Positions 35,041-43,873 are shown, counted from the stretch's first letter. The stretch is 64,000 nt of DNA from an uncultured Clostridia bacterium (GCA_934162535.1 CAKPJC010000001.1:62001-126000); one strand, 5' to 3'. The notes: a model not told the origin generated them from the letters alone. Translations and numbers: made by a program.

Positions 35041-35356
35041 GGTGCTTTTGTGCCTGGCGTTTTTCGAATACGTCCTCCGCTAACGCACCAAAACAAACAA
35101 ATAAGAACCTTTATTTCTTTGTTGGAGGTTTTGCTATGTCAGTACCAATTCCAAAGAAAGAAGGAAAAAATAAGTTACTTTATTAGAAGTAGCTTGTTTT
35201 TTTGTAGTAAAATATTAGTAGGGTTTTCTAATACCATAAAAAAAGAATTTATGTTGATACTGAAACTAATGTTATGTATTGGTATGACAGTCACGGCTAT
35301 GGTGGAGGACTTACATTAATGCTTAATGCTGATGGAACTCCAAAGCTTGCAAACTA
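35041..35356 (+). other. Gene scraps: possible decayed diversity-generating retroelement and a DUF6440-like end
   Basis: The 659-base interval 34913-35571 has no intact gene. At 35050 a frame reads PGVFRIRPPLTHQN, like the ends of DGR target proteins. A GGAGG site and an ATG at 35136 then open MSVPIPKKEGKNKLLY before a stop, similar to the start of Avd/four-helix-bundle accessory proteins. From about 35250 a frame reads YVDTETNVMYWYDSHGYGGG and ends DGTPKLAN at 35356, like the end of DUF6440 proteins. These are similarities by eye only; all pieces look broken. Confidence 0.35.
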
Positions 35357-35571
35357 AGAAAGACACAGAGAGTATTCAATGAAGGTTCTCTATTATTGCA
35401 GTAGTTTTAAATTTTGTAATATTTGATGAAATTACCCTGAACAAACTTTCACAAAGTTTTTTAATGAAATTTCTTGATTTTTCTTATTTTTTATAAAAGA
35501 ATGTGATAGAAATTAATATTTGTATATATAACTCTTCAAATGCATAAAATTAACAGAGGTGTTAAAGAAAA

Positions 35572-36618
35572 ATGAGAATATATACAATAAAAGTAAACAA
35601 AAAGGCAATAATATTAACAACAATAATATTAATAATTATCACATTAATATTAGCAAAAAGAACTAACACAAATATAGAGACAAGTATAAATGAAAAAAGT
35701 GAAAATGAATATATAAAATGGGTAGATTTCAATGCAACGAACGAAATATTAAGGCAAACAGCGAAAATGGATATAGAATCACATCAAAAAAATGAAGAAA
35801 TAAAATATAATTGGATAGAAATGCTATCATATCTTGCATGTAAGAACGGAAACAACTTTACAAACTCTCAAAAAAAGCAAATAGATGAATTAGTAGAAAA
35901 AATAAAAAAAGGAGAAACAATAGAAGAAATAACAAAAGATATGAAATACTATGAATATTACTATGAAAGTTTTTCAGCTATACTGGGAGGATTTATAGGA
36001 AATTATGAGATAGAAATTCAAAAAGGCAATGAAAAGAAATATGAGAAAAAATATGGAATAAAAGCATTTTTACCAATAGCCAAAAACTATGGATTTAGTC
36101 ACTATGACGACTTCGGAAATTCAAGAACATATGGATTCAAAAGAGTACACTTAGGAAATGACCTTATGGGCTCTATTGGAACACCAATAATTGCAGTAGA
36201 ATCAGGAACAATTGCACATATTGGATGGAATCAATATGGAGGATGGAGAATTGGAATAAGAAGTATGGATTCAAAAAGATACTATTATTATGCACATTTA
36301 AGAAAAGACCATCCATATGCACCAAACTTAGAAGAGGGAAGTGTAGTAAAGGCGGGAGATGTAATAGGATACTTAGGTATGACAGGGTATAGCCCTAAAG
36401 AAAATGTTAATAATATAAATGTGCCTCACTTACACTTTGGAATGCAATTAATATTTGACGAATCACAATTTGATAGCCCTAAAGAAATATGGATAGATGT
36501 ATATCAAATAATAGAATTTTTAAAACAAAACAGATCAGAAGTCATAAAATCAGAAACAATGAAAAACGAATATACAAGAAAATATGACATGATTGAAGAG
36601 CAAATTTTTGAAGAATAA
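35572..36618 (+). CDS. Membrane-anchored M23 (LytM-type) peptidase
   Basis: This 348-residue protein has one N-terminal helix (about 11-30), a helical stalk domain to about 165 and a C-terminal M23 domain. The zinc residues appear as HLGND (residues 198-202) and HLHFG near 286, the HxxxD and HxH motifs. The position suggests a cell-wall endopeptidase facing outward, as in SpoIIQ-like or LytM proteins. The helical N-terminal region resembles clostridial spore peptidases that bind AH/forespore partners, but this is a guess. Confidence 0.82.
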   Translation: MRIYTIKVNKKAIILTTIILIIITLILAKRTNTNIETSINEKSENEYIKWVDFNATNEILRQTAKMDIESHQKNEEIKYNWIEMLSYLACKNGNNFTNSQKKQIDELVEKIKKGETIEEITKDMKYYEYYYESFSAILGGFIGNYEIEIQKGNEKKYEKKYGIKAFLPIAKNYGFSHYDDFGNSRTYGFKRVHLGNDLMGSIGTPIIAVESGTIAHIGWNQYGGWRIGIRSMDSKRYYYYAHLRKDHPYAPNLEEGSVVKAGDVIGYLGMTGYSPKENVNNINVPHLHFGMQLIFDESQFDSPKEIWIDVYQIIEFLKQNRSEVIKSETMKNEYTRKYDMIEEQIFEE

Positions 36619-36624
36619 CGGCAC

Positions 36625-36653
36625 TTGACAAGAATTTCCAAATATGCTATAAT
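36625..36653 (+). promoter_or_regulatory. Promoter of the RNase J gene
   Basis: Perfect TTGACA (36625-36630) and TATAAT (36648-36653) with 17 bases between. It lies within seven bases of the M23 gene stop. Confidence 0.85.
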
Positions 36654-36970
36654 AACAAACAGATTGCCAAGGGCAAAAAAAAGAGATTTTATTTTAGAGT
36701 ATTAAAAGAGAGAAAAAAATATAGAATGAGCAAGAAAACATGAATGGACGGTAAAGTCATGTTTTACTATGTGTTTTTTATATACTAGGAAAGTAATACT
36801 TTCCTAGTATATAAAAAGCTACAATCGCTAGCTCTTTGAGATTCTCTCCTTTTAGTCGAAAACTCAAATCGGGCGAGAACAAATCAAAGAAAAATTGAAA
36901 ATTTTTCTTATTTGTTCTGCATATAAAATGAAATTGAAAATAAAAAAAGAAGGGAGAACAACAAAAAAAT
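36654..36970 (+). promoter_or_regulatory. Long structured leader of the RNase J gene
   Basis: About 310 bases separate the promoter from the coding region. They contain AAAACATGA/TCATGTTTT (36736-36766), a perfect 43-base palindrome centred on 36796 (36775-36817, 21 pairs), and a further stem in which AGAACAAAT and AAGAAAAAT pair with ATTTTTCTT and ATTTGTTCT (36878-36918). I saw no terminator tract. This may be an RNase J autoregulatory target. Confidence 0.55.
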
Positions 36971-38818
36971 ATGACGGAAGAGAACAAGAAAAATGAAGAA
37001 TTAGAAGAAAAAAGAAGAAAACCAAGAGAAAGAGGAATGCAAACAAGAAGTAGAAATTACAAAAACAAAAAAGAAGAAAAAACAGCAAAAATCGAAGTAG
37101 AGGTAGAAAAAGCAAAAAGACCGAGAAGAAGAAAAACAACAGAAAACAGTATATTCAAAAAGTCAAACCTTAAAATAATTCCATTAGGGGGATTACATGA
37201 AATAGGAAAAAACATAACAGTATTTGAATATGAAGATGAGATGATAATAGTTGACTGTGGTTTATCATTTCCAGAAGATGATATGTTAGGAGTAGACTTA
37301 GTAATACCAGATATTACATATGTAATAAAAAATCAGGAGAAACTAAAGGGAATAGTAATAACACATGGACATGAAGACCATATTGGTGGAATACCATATT
37401 TCTTAAAACAATTAAATACACCAATATATGCAACAAGACTTGCTGCAGGGCTAATAAGCAATAAACTAGAAGAACACAAATTATTAAGAAGCACAGAAAT
37501 GCATATAATAAATCAAGGAGATACAATAAAATTAGGAAACAAATTTAGTGTAGAATTTATAAGAAGTTCACACAGCATACCAGACTCTGTAATGTTAGCA
37601 ATAACAACACCAGCAGGAACAGTATTACACACAGGAGACTTCAAAGTAGACTATACACCAATAGATGGACAACTTATGGACTTAAGCAGAATTGCAGAAT
37701 TAGGAAAACAAGGAATACTAGCATTAATGTCAGATAGTACAAACTCTGAAAGAAAAGGATTTACAATGTCAGAAAGCACTGTAGGAGATGTGTTAGACAA
37801 ATTATTTGCGAACTGTACAAAAAGGATAGTAGTAGCAACATTTGCATCAAATGTACACAGAATACAACAAATAGTAAATTCAGCAGTGAAATATGGCAGA
37901 AAAATAGCAGTATGTGGAAGAAGCATGATAAATATGATAACAACTGCATCTGAATTAGGATATATAAAATGTCCAGAAAACCTATTCATAGATATAGACA
38001 TGATAGGTAGTTATTCAGACGAGCATTTAGTAATAATAACAACAGGAAGTCAAGGAGAACCAATGTCAGCACTTACAAGAATGGCAGCAGGTGACCATAG
38101 AAAAGTTAAAATAACACCAAATGACTTAATAATAATATCAGCTACACCAATACCAGGAAATGAAAAATATGTATCAAAAGTTATAGACGACTTAATGCAA
38201 TTAGGAGCAGAAGTTGTATATAGTGCATTAGCAGATATACATGTATCTGGACATGCTTGCCAAGAAGAACAAAAATTAATATTAGCATTAGCTAAACCTA
38301 GATACTTTATACCAGTACATGGAGAATATAGACAATTAAGAGCACATAGTGAAACAGCTATGTCAATGGGAATTGATAAAGACAGAATTGTAATGCTTAC
38401 AAATGGTAGAGTACTAGAAATAAATGAACAAGAAATGAAATTTACAGGAACAGTACCAAGTGGTAGGGTACTAGTAGATGGTTTAGGCGTAGGAGATGTA
38501 GGAAATATAGTATTAAGAGATAGACAACATCTTGCACAAGATGGACTAATAGTAATAGTTTTAACAATGGATTCACAAACAGGAGAAGTTGTTGCAGGAC
38601 CTGATGTTATATCAAGAGGTTTTGTGTATGTAAGAGAGTCTGAGAACTTAATGGATGATGTAAAAAGTGTTGTAAGGCATGAAATATCTCTATGTGAAGA
38701 AAGAGGAATTCGTGACTGGGCTACAATAAAATCATCAGTAAAAGAGAACTTAAGAGATTATCTATTTATTAAAACTAAAAGAAACCCAATGATAATCCCA
38801 ATTATCATGGAAGTTTAA
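36971..38818 (+). CDS. rnj: Ribonuclease J
   Basis: This 615-residue metallo-beta-lactamase/beta-CASP enzyme works in RNA decay and maturation (5' exonuclease and endonuclease). The first 58 residues are Lys, Arg and Glu-rich and extra to the family. The catalytic motif HGHEDHIGG lies near residue 132. HSIPDS, HTGDFK and SDSTNSERKGFT follow. The beta-CASP motifs are ATFASNVHR and SGHACQEEQ, then PVHGEYRQL. The C-terminal domain is complete. It is preceded by its own promoter and long leader. Confidence 0.95.
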   Translation: MTEENKKNEELEEKRRKPRERGMQTRSRNYKNKKEEKTAKIEVEVEKAKRPRRRKTTENSIFKKSNLKIIPLGGLHEIGKNITVFEYEDEMIIVDCGLSFPEDDMLGVDLVIPDITYVIKNQEKLKGIVITHGHEDHIGGIPYFLKQLNTPIYATRLAAGLISNKLEEHKLLRSTEMHIINQGDTIKLGNKFSVEFIRSSHSIPDSVMLAITTPAGTVLHTGDFKVDYTPIDGQLMDLSRIAELGKQGILALMSDSTNSERKGFTMSESTVGDVLDKLFANCTKRIVVATFASNVHRIQQIVNSAVKYGRKIAVCGRSMINMITTASELGYIKCPENLFIDIDMIGSYSDEHLVIITTGSQGEPMSALTRMAAGDHRKVKITPNDLIIISATPIPGNEKYVSKVIDDLMQLGAEVVYSALADIHVSGHACQEEQKLILALAKPRYFIPVHGEYRQLRAHSETAMSMGIDKDRIVMLTNGRVLEINEQEMKFTGTVPSGRVLVDGLGVGDVGNIVLRDRQHLAQDGLIVIVLTMDSQTGEVVAGPDVISRGFVYVRESENLMDDVKSVVRHEISLCEERGIRDWATIKSSVKENLRDYLFIKTKRNPMIIPIIMEV

Positions 38819-38849
38819 TGAAATCCTAAGAAAGGAAAAGTGAGTAAAC

Positions 38850-40505
38850 ATGGAATACAAAGATTTAGCCAACTTAATATTTCCAGAAGTAAAAGAAATA
38901 TCATATTATGAAGAAAAATATCCAGAAAGAAATTTATCAGAAGGTGCAGTTGTAACAAGATTTGCACCAAGTCCAACAGGATTTGTACACATAGGGGGAT
39001 TATATCAAGCATTAGTAGCAAGAACAATAGCAAAAAAAACAGATGGAGTATTTTTCTTAAGGATTGAAGATACAGACCAAAAAAGAGAAGTAGAAAATGG
39101 AGTAACAGGAATAGTAAACTCATTAAAAGACTTTGATATGGCACAAGATGAGGGAATGATAACAGAAACTGAGGAAATAGGCAATTATGGACCATACAAA
39201 CAATCATTAAGAGGAGAAATATACAAAGCATATGCCAAATATTTAATAGAACAAGGCAAAGCATATCCATGTTTTTGTACACCAGAAGAACTTGATGAAA
39301 TAAGAAAAAAACAAGAAGGTGCAAAAATAAGACCAGGTTACTATGGAGTATGGGCAAAATGTAGAAACCTAACAGTAGAAGAATCAATAGAAAAAATAAA
39401 AAATGGAGAGCCATATATAATAAGATTCAAATCACCAGGTAGAGAAGACAGGAAAATAAAGCATAAAGATGTAATAAAAGGAAATGTTGACTTTCCTGAA
39501 AACGATTTAGACATAGTTATAATAAAAGCAGATGGACTACCAACATATCATTTTGCACATGCAGTTGATGATCATCTAATGCATACAACACATGTAATAA
39601 GAAGTGATGAATGGTTATCATCAGTGCCTCTACACTTACAATTATTCCAAGAATTAGGATTTAAAGCACCAAAATATGCACACATATCACCAATTATGAA
39701 AAATGATAATGGTGGAAAAAGAAAACTAAGTAAAAGAAAAGACCCAGAAGCGGCAGTTTCTTATTACAAGGAACAAGGAATACCAGTAGAAGCCGTAAAA
39801 GAATATTTATTAAATATAGCAAACTCTACATTTGAAAATTGGAGAAGGGCAAATCCAGATAAATCAATAGACGAATTTGACTTTCAACTAACAAAAATGA
39901 GTGTAAGTGGAGCATTATTTGATATGGTAAAATTACTAGATATAGGAAAAACAGTAATATCAAAAATGACAGCAGAGGAAGTATATGAAAATTCAATGAC
40001 TTGGGCAAAAGAATATGATAAAGAACTAGAAGAAATGTTACAAGACAAAGAATATGCATTAAAAGTATTTGGAATAGAAAGAGGAAACAAAAAACCAAGA
40101 AAAGATATTGCAAAATGGTCAGATGTAAAAGAAAATATTAATTATATGTACGATAACGACTTTTTCAGTAAAAAGCAAGAATATCAATATCAAGTAATAA
40201 ATGAAAAATCAGATATTGAAAAAATATTAAAATTATACATAGAAAAATATTATAATGAAAGCAATGACAAACAAGCATGGTTTGATAATATAAAAGAGCT
40301 TGCAGGAGAGCTAGGATATGCAAAAGAAGTAAAAGAATTTAAGGCAAATCCAGACAAATATAAAGCACATGTAGGAGATGTAAGTACAGTATTAAGAGTA
40401 GCATTAACAACAAGAACCAATACACCAGATATGTACGAAATAATGCAAGTACTTGGAAAAGAAAGAATTACAAAAAGGTTACAAGTAGCAATAGAAAACT
40501 TATAA
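38850..40505 (+). CDS. gltX: Glutamate-tRNA ligase
   Basis: This 551-residue class I synthetase charges tRNA-Glu. It has the HIGH-equivalent motif APSPTGFVHIGGLYQAL near residue 37 and the KMSKS-equivalent GGKRKLSKRKDPEAA near 290. The anticodon-binding domain is longer than in E. coli GluRS (471) but typical of clostridial forms. No T-box precedes it. AAAGGAA-type site upstream; spacing 31 bases after rnj suggests co-transcription. Confidence 0.93.
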   Translation: MEYKDLANLIFPEVKEISYYEEKYPERNLSEGAVVTRFAPSPTGFVHIGGLYQALVARTIAKKTDGVFFLRIEDTDQKREVENGVTGIVNSLKDFDMAQDEGMITETEEIGNYGPYKQSLRGEIYKAYAKYLIEQGKAYPCFCTPEELDEIRKKQEGAKIRPGYYGVWAKCRNLTVEESIEKIKNGEPYIIRFKSPGREDRKIKHKDVIKGNVDFPENDLDIVIIKADGLPTYHFAHAVDDHLMHTTHVIRSDEWLSSVPLHLQLFQELGFKAPKYAHISPIMKNDNGGKRKLSKRKDPEAAVSYYKEQGIPVEAVKEYLLNIANSTFENWRRANPDKSIDEFDFQLTKMSVSGALFDMVKLLDIGKTVISKMTAEEVYENSMTWAKEYDKELEEMLQDKEYALKVFGIERGNKKPRKDIAKWSDVKENINYMYDNDFFSKKQEYQYQVINEKSDIEKILKLYIEKYYNESNDKQAWFDNIKELAGELGYAKEVKEFKANPDKYKAHVGDVSTVLRVALTTRTNTPDMYEIMQVLGKERITKRLQVAIENL

Positions 40506-40556
40506 TAATAAATTAGAAGTATGAATAAACAACAAAAAGAAAAGGAGGACAGCTAT

Positions 40557-40755
40557 ATGGAGTATAATATAGGAGATATTGTAAAAACCAAGAAAACACA
40601 TCCTTGTGGAAGTAATCAATGGGAGATTACGAGAATAGGTGTAGATTTTAAATTGAAATGCCAAGGCTGTCGGACATATTGTTGTAATGGAAAGACCAAA
40701 AGCACTAAAAACAATAACAAAAATAATAAAGAAAAAAGAAGAAGCAAGTAATTAA
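40557..40755 (+). CDS. DUF951 protein, needing a +1 shift at a CGG codon
   Basis: From ATG 40557 (AAGGAGG upstream) the protein reads MEYNIGDIVKTKKTHPCGSN and WEITRIGVDFKLKCQGC, the DUF951 pattern. The next codon is CGG (40671-40673). Staying in frame gives an unrelated Lys/Asn-rich tail to a stop at 40751. Skipping the C gives GHIVVMERPKALKTITKIIK and a stop at 40755, matching the conserved KCxGCGHxVM and basic helix of the family, total 65 residues, the normal length. Two cysteine pairs suggest metal binding. DUF951 genes are common near replication/partition genes in Bacillota; function unknown. Confidence 0.85.
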
Positions 40756-40769
40756 TTTGCTTCTTCTTT
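40735..40769. terminator. Bidirectional terminator between the DUF951 gene and engB
   Basis: GAAGAAGCAA (40738-40747) pairs with TTGCTTCTTC (40757-40766), flanked by A residues on the left and T residues on the right. It serves both converging genes and overlaps both stop codons. Confidence 0.8.
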
Positions 40770-41348
40770 TATGTAGTTTTCAATAACTTCCCATACATTA
40801 TCAGTATAAATCTTTCTTTCAGAAGAGAAAGGAAGAGTCGTAATATCTCCGATAGGATTAAGTTGTTTTTGAATATTTTTTAATTGGTTATCAACTTTTG
40901 TTTTAGCGATTTTATCAGCCTTATTACCTAAAATCATGCAAGGTAAGCCACTTCTAATAACATAATCATACATAAGAAAATCATTAGAAGTAGGGTCATG
41001 TCTTATATCTACCAAAAATATAATTAATGCAATTTCTTTTCTAGTTGATAAATAATGTTCAATAGATTCGCCAACCTTTATTTGTTCTTGTTTAGACATT
41101 TTACTATACCCATACCCAGGCAAATCAACAAAATAAAATAGATTATCTATATTGTAAAAATTAATTTGTCTTGTTTTACCAGGTTCGCTACTTGTACGAG
41201 CAAGTCGTTTTCTATTAATCATAGTATTAACAAAGCTTGATTTACCTACATTTGATTTACCAACTAAAACTATTTCAGGTAAATTACTTTTTGGATATTG
41301 AGACTCTTTTACAGCAGAAATCTCGAAACTTGGATTTTTAACTAACAT
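40752..41348 (-). CDS. engB: Ribosome biogenesis GTPase EngB (YsxC)
   Basis: This 198-residue GTPase is needed for 50S assembly. G1 VGKSNVGKSSFVN lies near residue 26; then TRTSSEPGKTRQINFYN-type switch I, G3 VDLPGYGYSK, G4 GNKADK and G5 PFSSE. I chose the ATG at 41348 because AAGGAG lies upstream; the frame extends nine codons further without a site. It follows serS on the minus strand with a hairpin between. Confidence 0.94.
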   Translation of the reverse strand: MLVKNPSFEISAVKESQYPKSNLPEIVLVGKSNVGKSSFVNTMINRKRLARTSSEPGKTRQINFYNIDNLFYFVDLPGYGYSKMSKQEQIKVGESIEHYLSTRKEIALIIFLVDIRHDPTSNDFLMYDYVIRSGLPCMILGNKADKIAKTKVDNQLKNIQKQLNPIGDITTLPFSSERKIYTDNVWEVIENYIKEEAN

Positions 41349-41369
41349 ATAACTACTCCTTAAAATAAA

Positions 41370-41402
41370 AGGCACTTTTTGGGGTAAGCCTCATAAGTGC
41401 CT
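41370..41402 (-). terminator. Terminator between serS and engB
   Basis: On the minus strand AGGCACTT and AAGTGCCT form an eight-pair stem followed by TTTTATTTT. It would end most serS transcripts before engB. Confidence 0.75.
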
Positions 41403-41410
41403 AAAAATAT

Positions 41411-42697
41411 TTATTTTTTTGGTGAAATTTTCTCAGTTCCACCCATATATGGTCTTAACACTTCTGGAATTATAACACTTCCATCAGGTTGATAATTATT
41501 TTCTAAGATTGCAATAAGCATACGAGGTGGGGCAACAACAGTATTATTTAATGTATGTGCAAAATAATTTCCATTTTCGCCTTTTACTCTAATTGCTAAT
41601 CTCCTTGCTTGGGCATCTGTTAAATTTGAACAACTTCCAACTTCAAAATATTTTTGTTGTCTTGGACTCCATGCTTCAACATCACAGCTTTTTGCTTTTA
41701 AATCTGCAAGATCCCCAGAGCAACATTCTAAAGTACGAACTGGAATCCCCATGCTCCTAAATAATTCAACAGTATAACTCCACATTTTGTCATACCATTC
41801 ATAACTTTCTTCAGGTTCACAAACAACTATCATTTCTTGCTTTTCAAATTGATGTATTCTATAAACTCCACGTTCTTCAATACCGTGTGCACCTTTTTCT
41901 TTTCTGAAACAAGGAGAATAAGAAGTCATTGTATAAGGTAAGTTTTCTTTATTAAGTAATTGACCTTTGAACTTGCCTATCATAGAATGTTCAGAAGTAC
42001 CTATTAAATATAAATCTTCTCCTTCAATTTTGTACATCATAGCATCCATTTCCTCAAAACTCATAACACCTGTTACAACGTCAGATCTAATCATATAAGG
42101 TGGTATGCAATATGTAAAACCTTTATTAATCATAAAATCTCTTGCATATGTTAAAACAGCTGAATGTAGTCTTGCAACATCACCTAATAAATAATAAAAA
42201 CCATTACCAGCGACTCTTCTAGCACTATCTAAGTCAATGCCACCAAGTCTTTCCATTATTTCTCCATGATATGGTATTTCATAATCTGGAACTACCGGTT
42301 CTCCATATTTTTTTATTTCAACATTTTTTGTATCATCTTCTCCAATTGGTACAGATGGATGCATGATATTTGGTATTTTCATCATCCTTGAATTTATTTC
42401 TTCAGAATATTGTTTCTCTAATTCTTCATTTTTTTCAAGTTCCTCATTTAACTTTTGAACTTCTTGCTTTATTTTTTCAGCTTCATCTTTTTTGCCAGAT
42501 TTCATTAAGCCACCAATTTGCTCACTTAATTTTTTCCTATTTGCTCTTAAATTATCTCCATTTAATTTTGCTTCTCTATTTTTTTTATCTAACTCTAAAA
42601 CCTCATCAACAAGAACCAATTTATGGTCTTGAAATTTTTTCTTTATATTTTCTTTTACAAGTTCAGGTTTTTCTCTTATTAATTTAATATCTATCAT
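41411..42697 (-). CDS. serS: Serine-tRNA ligase
   Basis: This 428-residue class II synthetase charges tRNA-Ser. It has an N-terminal coiled-coil arm (about 28-105), which binds the long variable arm of tRNA-Ser, and the catalytic core from about 120. Motif 2 region reads GVYRIHQFEKQEM and motif 3 NNTVVAPPRMLIAILEN. The length matches the family. It is preceded by the small DUF1653 gene in the same direction, without a T-box leader. Confidence 0.96.
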   Translation of the reverse strand: MIDIKLIREKPELVKENIKKKFQDHKLVLVDEVLELDKKNREAKLNGDNLRANRKKLSEQIGGLMKSGKKDEAEKIKQEVQKLNEELEKNEELEKQYSEEINSRMMKIPNIMHPSVPIGEDDTKNVEIKKYGEPVVPDYEIPYHGEIMERLGGIDLDSARRVAGNGFYYLLGDVARLHSAVLTYARDFMINKGFTYCIPPYMIRSDVVTGVMSFEEMDAMMYKIEGEDLYLIGTSEHSMIGKFKGQLLNKENLPYTMTSYSPCFRKEKGAHGIEERGVYRIHQFEKQEMIVVCEPEESYEWYDKMWSYTVELFRSMGIPVRTLECCSGDLADLKAKSCDVEAWSPRQQKYFEVGSCSNLTDAQARRLAIRVKGENGNYFAHTLNNTVVAPPRMLIAILENNYQPDGSVIIPEVLRPYMGGTEKISPKK

Positions 42698-42738
42698 TTT
42701 TTGCTCACAATCCTTTCTTTTTGCACTAAATTACATAA

Positions 42739-42969
42739 TTAAAATTCATATAATTCAAATCTATGTGATTGATGTGTTACATTACCATCTCTATTTGGAT
42801 CAATTTCTTCTAAAAAACTGTTTAGAGGTCTTGCAAATATACCACCATCATTCAATCCTTTATATATTACAATAACTTCACCTGTTTCCGAATATTTACC
42901 TAAGTTTTCTACGAATATATACTTACCTTTAAAATGACGATATACCTTTCCAATTATTACTTCGTCCAT
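42739..42969 (-). CDS. DUF1653 protein
   Basis: This 76-residue protein has the pattern GKVYRHFKGKYIFVENLGKY, then VIVIYKGLNDGGIFARPLNSF, matching DUF1653, a small beta-rich SH3-like domain of unknown function. AGGAGGA precedes ATG 42969; upstream in-frame codons lack a site. It probably shares a transcript with serS. Confidence 0.82.
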   Translation of the reverse strand: MDEVIIGKVYRHFKGKYIFVENLGKYSETGEVIVIYKGLNDGGIFARPLNSFLEEIDPNRDGNVTHQSHRFELYEF

Positions 42970-43129
42970 AATGATTCCTCCTCCCAAATTTGAATAACAA
43001 TATTATACAATAAATGCCCAAAAATATCAATAAAATTCACATAATTTGTGCTATCAATGGATAAAACGAAAATCAATTGCATAGAATAATAATAGTAAAA
43101 AATGTAAGGATAAGAAATAGGAGGGAAAA

Positions 43130-43417
43130 ATGCAGGAAGAGTATTTATTAAAAAAAATGATGAAGGGAAAAACAGAGGAAGAAATTAGAATAGAAATAAT
43201 GCAAAGCATAATAGAAACAAAAGAAAAATTAAAAATTGCAAGATGTAATTTTGAGTATGCAGAAGATGATATGATAGATTATTATAGTTATCAAATAAAG
43301 GCTAATCAATCAAAACTTGATTATTTAATAAAAATTGCCAAAAGCAAAGGAATAGTATTAAGTAGGGAGAATGAAATAAAAGCAAGAAATTTTAGAAAAA
43401 ACAATGTTGCAGTATAG
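43130..43417 (+). CDS. DUF2508 (YaaL-like) protein
   Basis: This 95-residue helical protein has a core with IIETKEKLKIARCNFEYAEDD and MIDYYSYQIKANQSKLDYLI, matching DUF2508 of Bacillota, which usually lies between recR and bofA. Here bofA does follow, but recR is not in sight. Function unknown. GGAGGG precedes the start codon. Confidence 0.8.
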   Translation: MQEEYLLKKMMKGKTEEEIRIEIMQSIIETKEKLKIARCNFEYAEDDMIDYYSYQIKANQSKLDYLIKIAKSKGIVLSRENEIKARNFRKNNVAV

Positions 43418-43442
43418 AATATTTGTCCGGAATTTATCATAG

Positions 43443-43470
43443 AAATAGTAGTAATAACTACTATTTTTTT
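43443..43470 (+). terminator. Attenuator-like terminator just before bofA
   Basis: AAATAGTAGT (43443-43452) and ACTACTATTT (43457-43466) are followed by T residues to 43470. The bofA binding site GGAGGG starts at 43471, so read-through is needed for bofA unless an internal promoter exists. Confidence 0.7.
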
Positions 43471-43481
43471 GGAGGGAAAAA

Positions 43482-43739
43482 GTGAATATAAATATACTTG
43501 TATTTGTAACATGTATTTGTTTAATGTTTATAATTGGAAAAATATTTATAGTGCCTATAAAATGGATTTTGAAGTTAATACTTAATTCTTTATTAGGTGG
43601 TTTATTAATATGGATAATAAATTTAATAGGTGGATTATGGGCTTTCCACATAGGATTAAATGCTTATACGGCAGTTCTTGTTGGTGTACTTGGAATGCCA
43701 GGAGCTGTTTTGCTAATCTTAATACAATTGTTAATTTAG
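43482..43739 (+). CDS. bofA: BofA-like pro-sigma-K processing inhibitor
   Basis: This 85-residue membrane protein has three hydrophobic segments and the BofA core LLGGLLIWIINLIGGLW followed by HIGLNAYTAVLVGVLGMPGA. BofA holds the SpoIVFB protease inactive in the mother cell until late sporulation in Bacillus; in clostridia lacking that control its role is unclear. The start codon is GTG 43482, with GGAGGG upstream. Confidence 0.85.
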   Translation: MNINILVFVTCICLMFIIGKIFIVPIKWILKLILNSLLGGLLIWIINLIGGLWAFHIGLNAYTAVLVGVLGMPGAVLLILIQLLI

Positions 43740-43793
43740 GAAAAAATTGTCCTATGTATATTGCATAATTATGAAAAAGAGTGATATACTCCA

Positions 43794-43846
43794 CCACATA
43801 AAAATAGATTTGAGTCAAAGTTTAACTCAAATCTATTTTTATGTGG
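43794..43846. terminator. Large bidirectional terminator (22-bp perfect stem)
   Basis: Bases 43794-43815 pair perfectly with 43825-43846 around a nine-base loop. It lies between bofA and the convergent small gene and would stop transcription from both sides. Confidence 0.8.
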
Positions 43847-43873
43847 AATCATTTATGACCCCATTAGAGTGTA

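Noticed and set aside
40521..40751. A 76-residue frame with Asn/Lys-rich end as the DUF951 product
   Set aside because: The upstream ATG has no binding site and the tail does not fit the family, while the +1 reading does.
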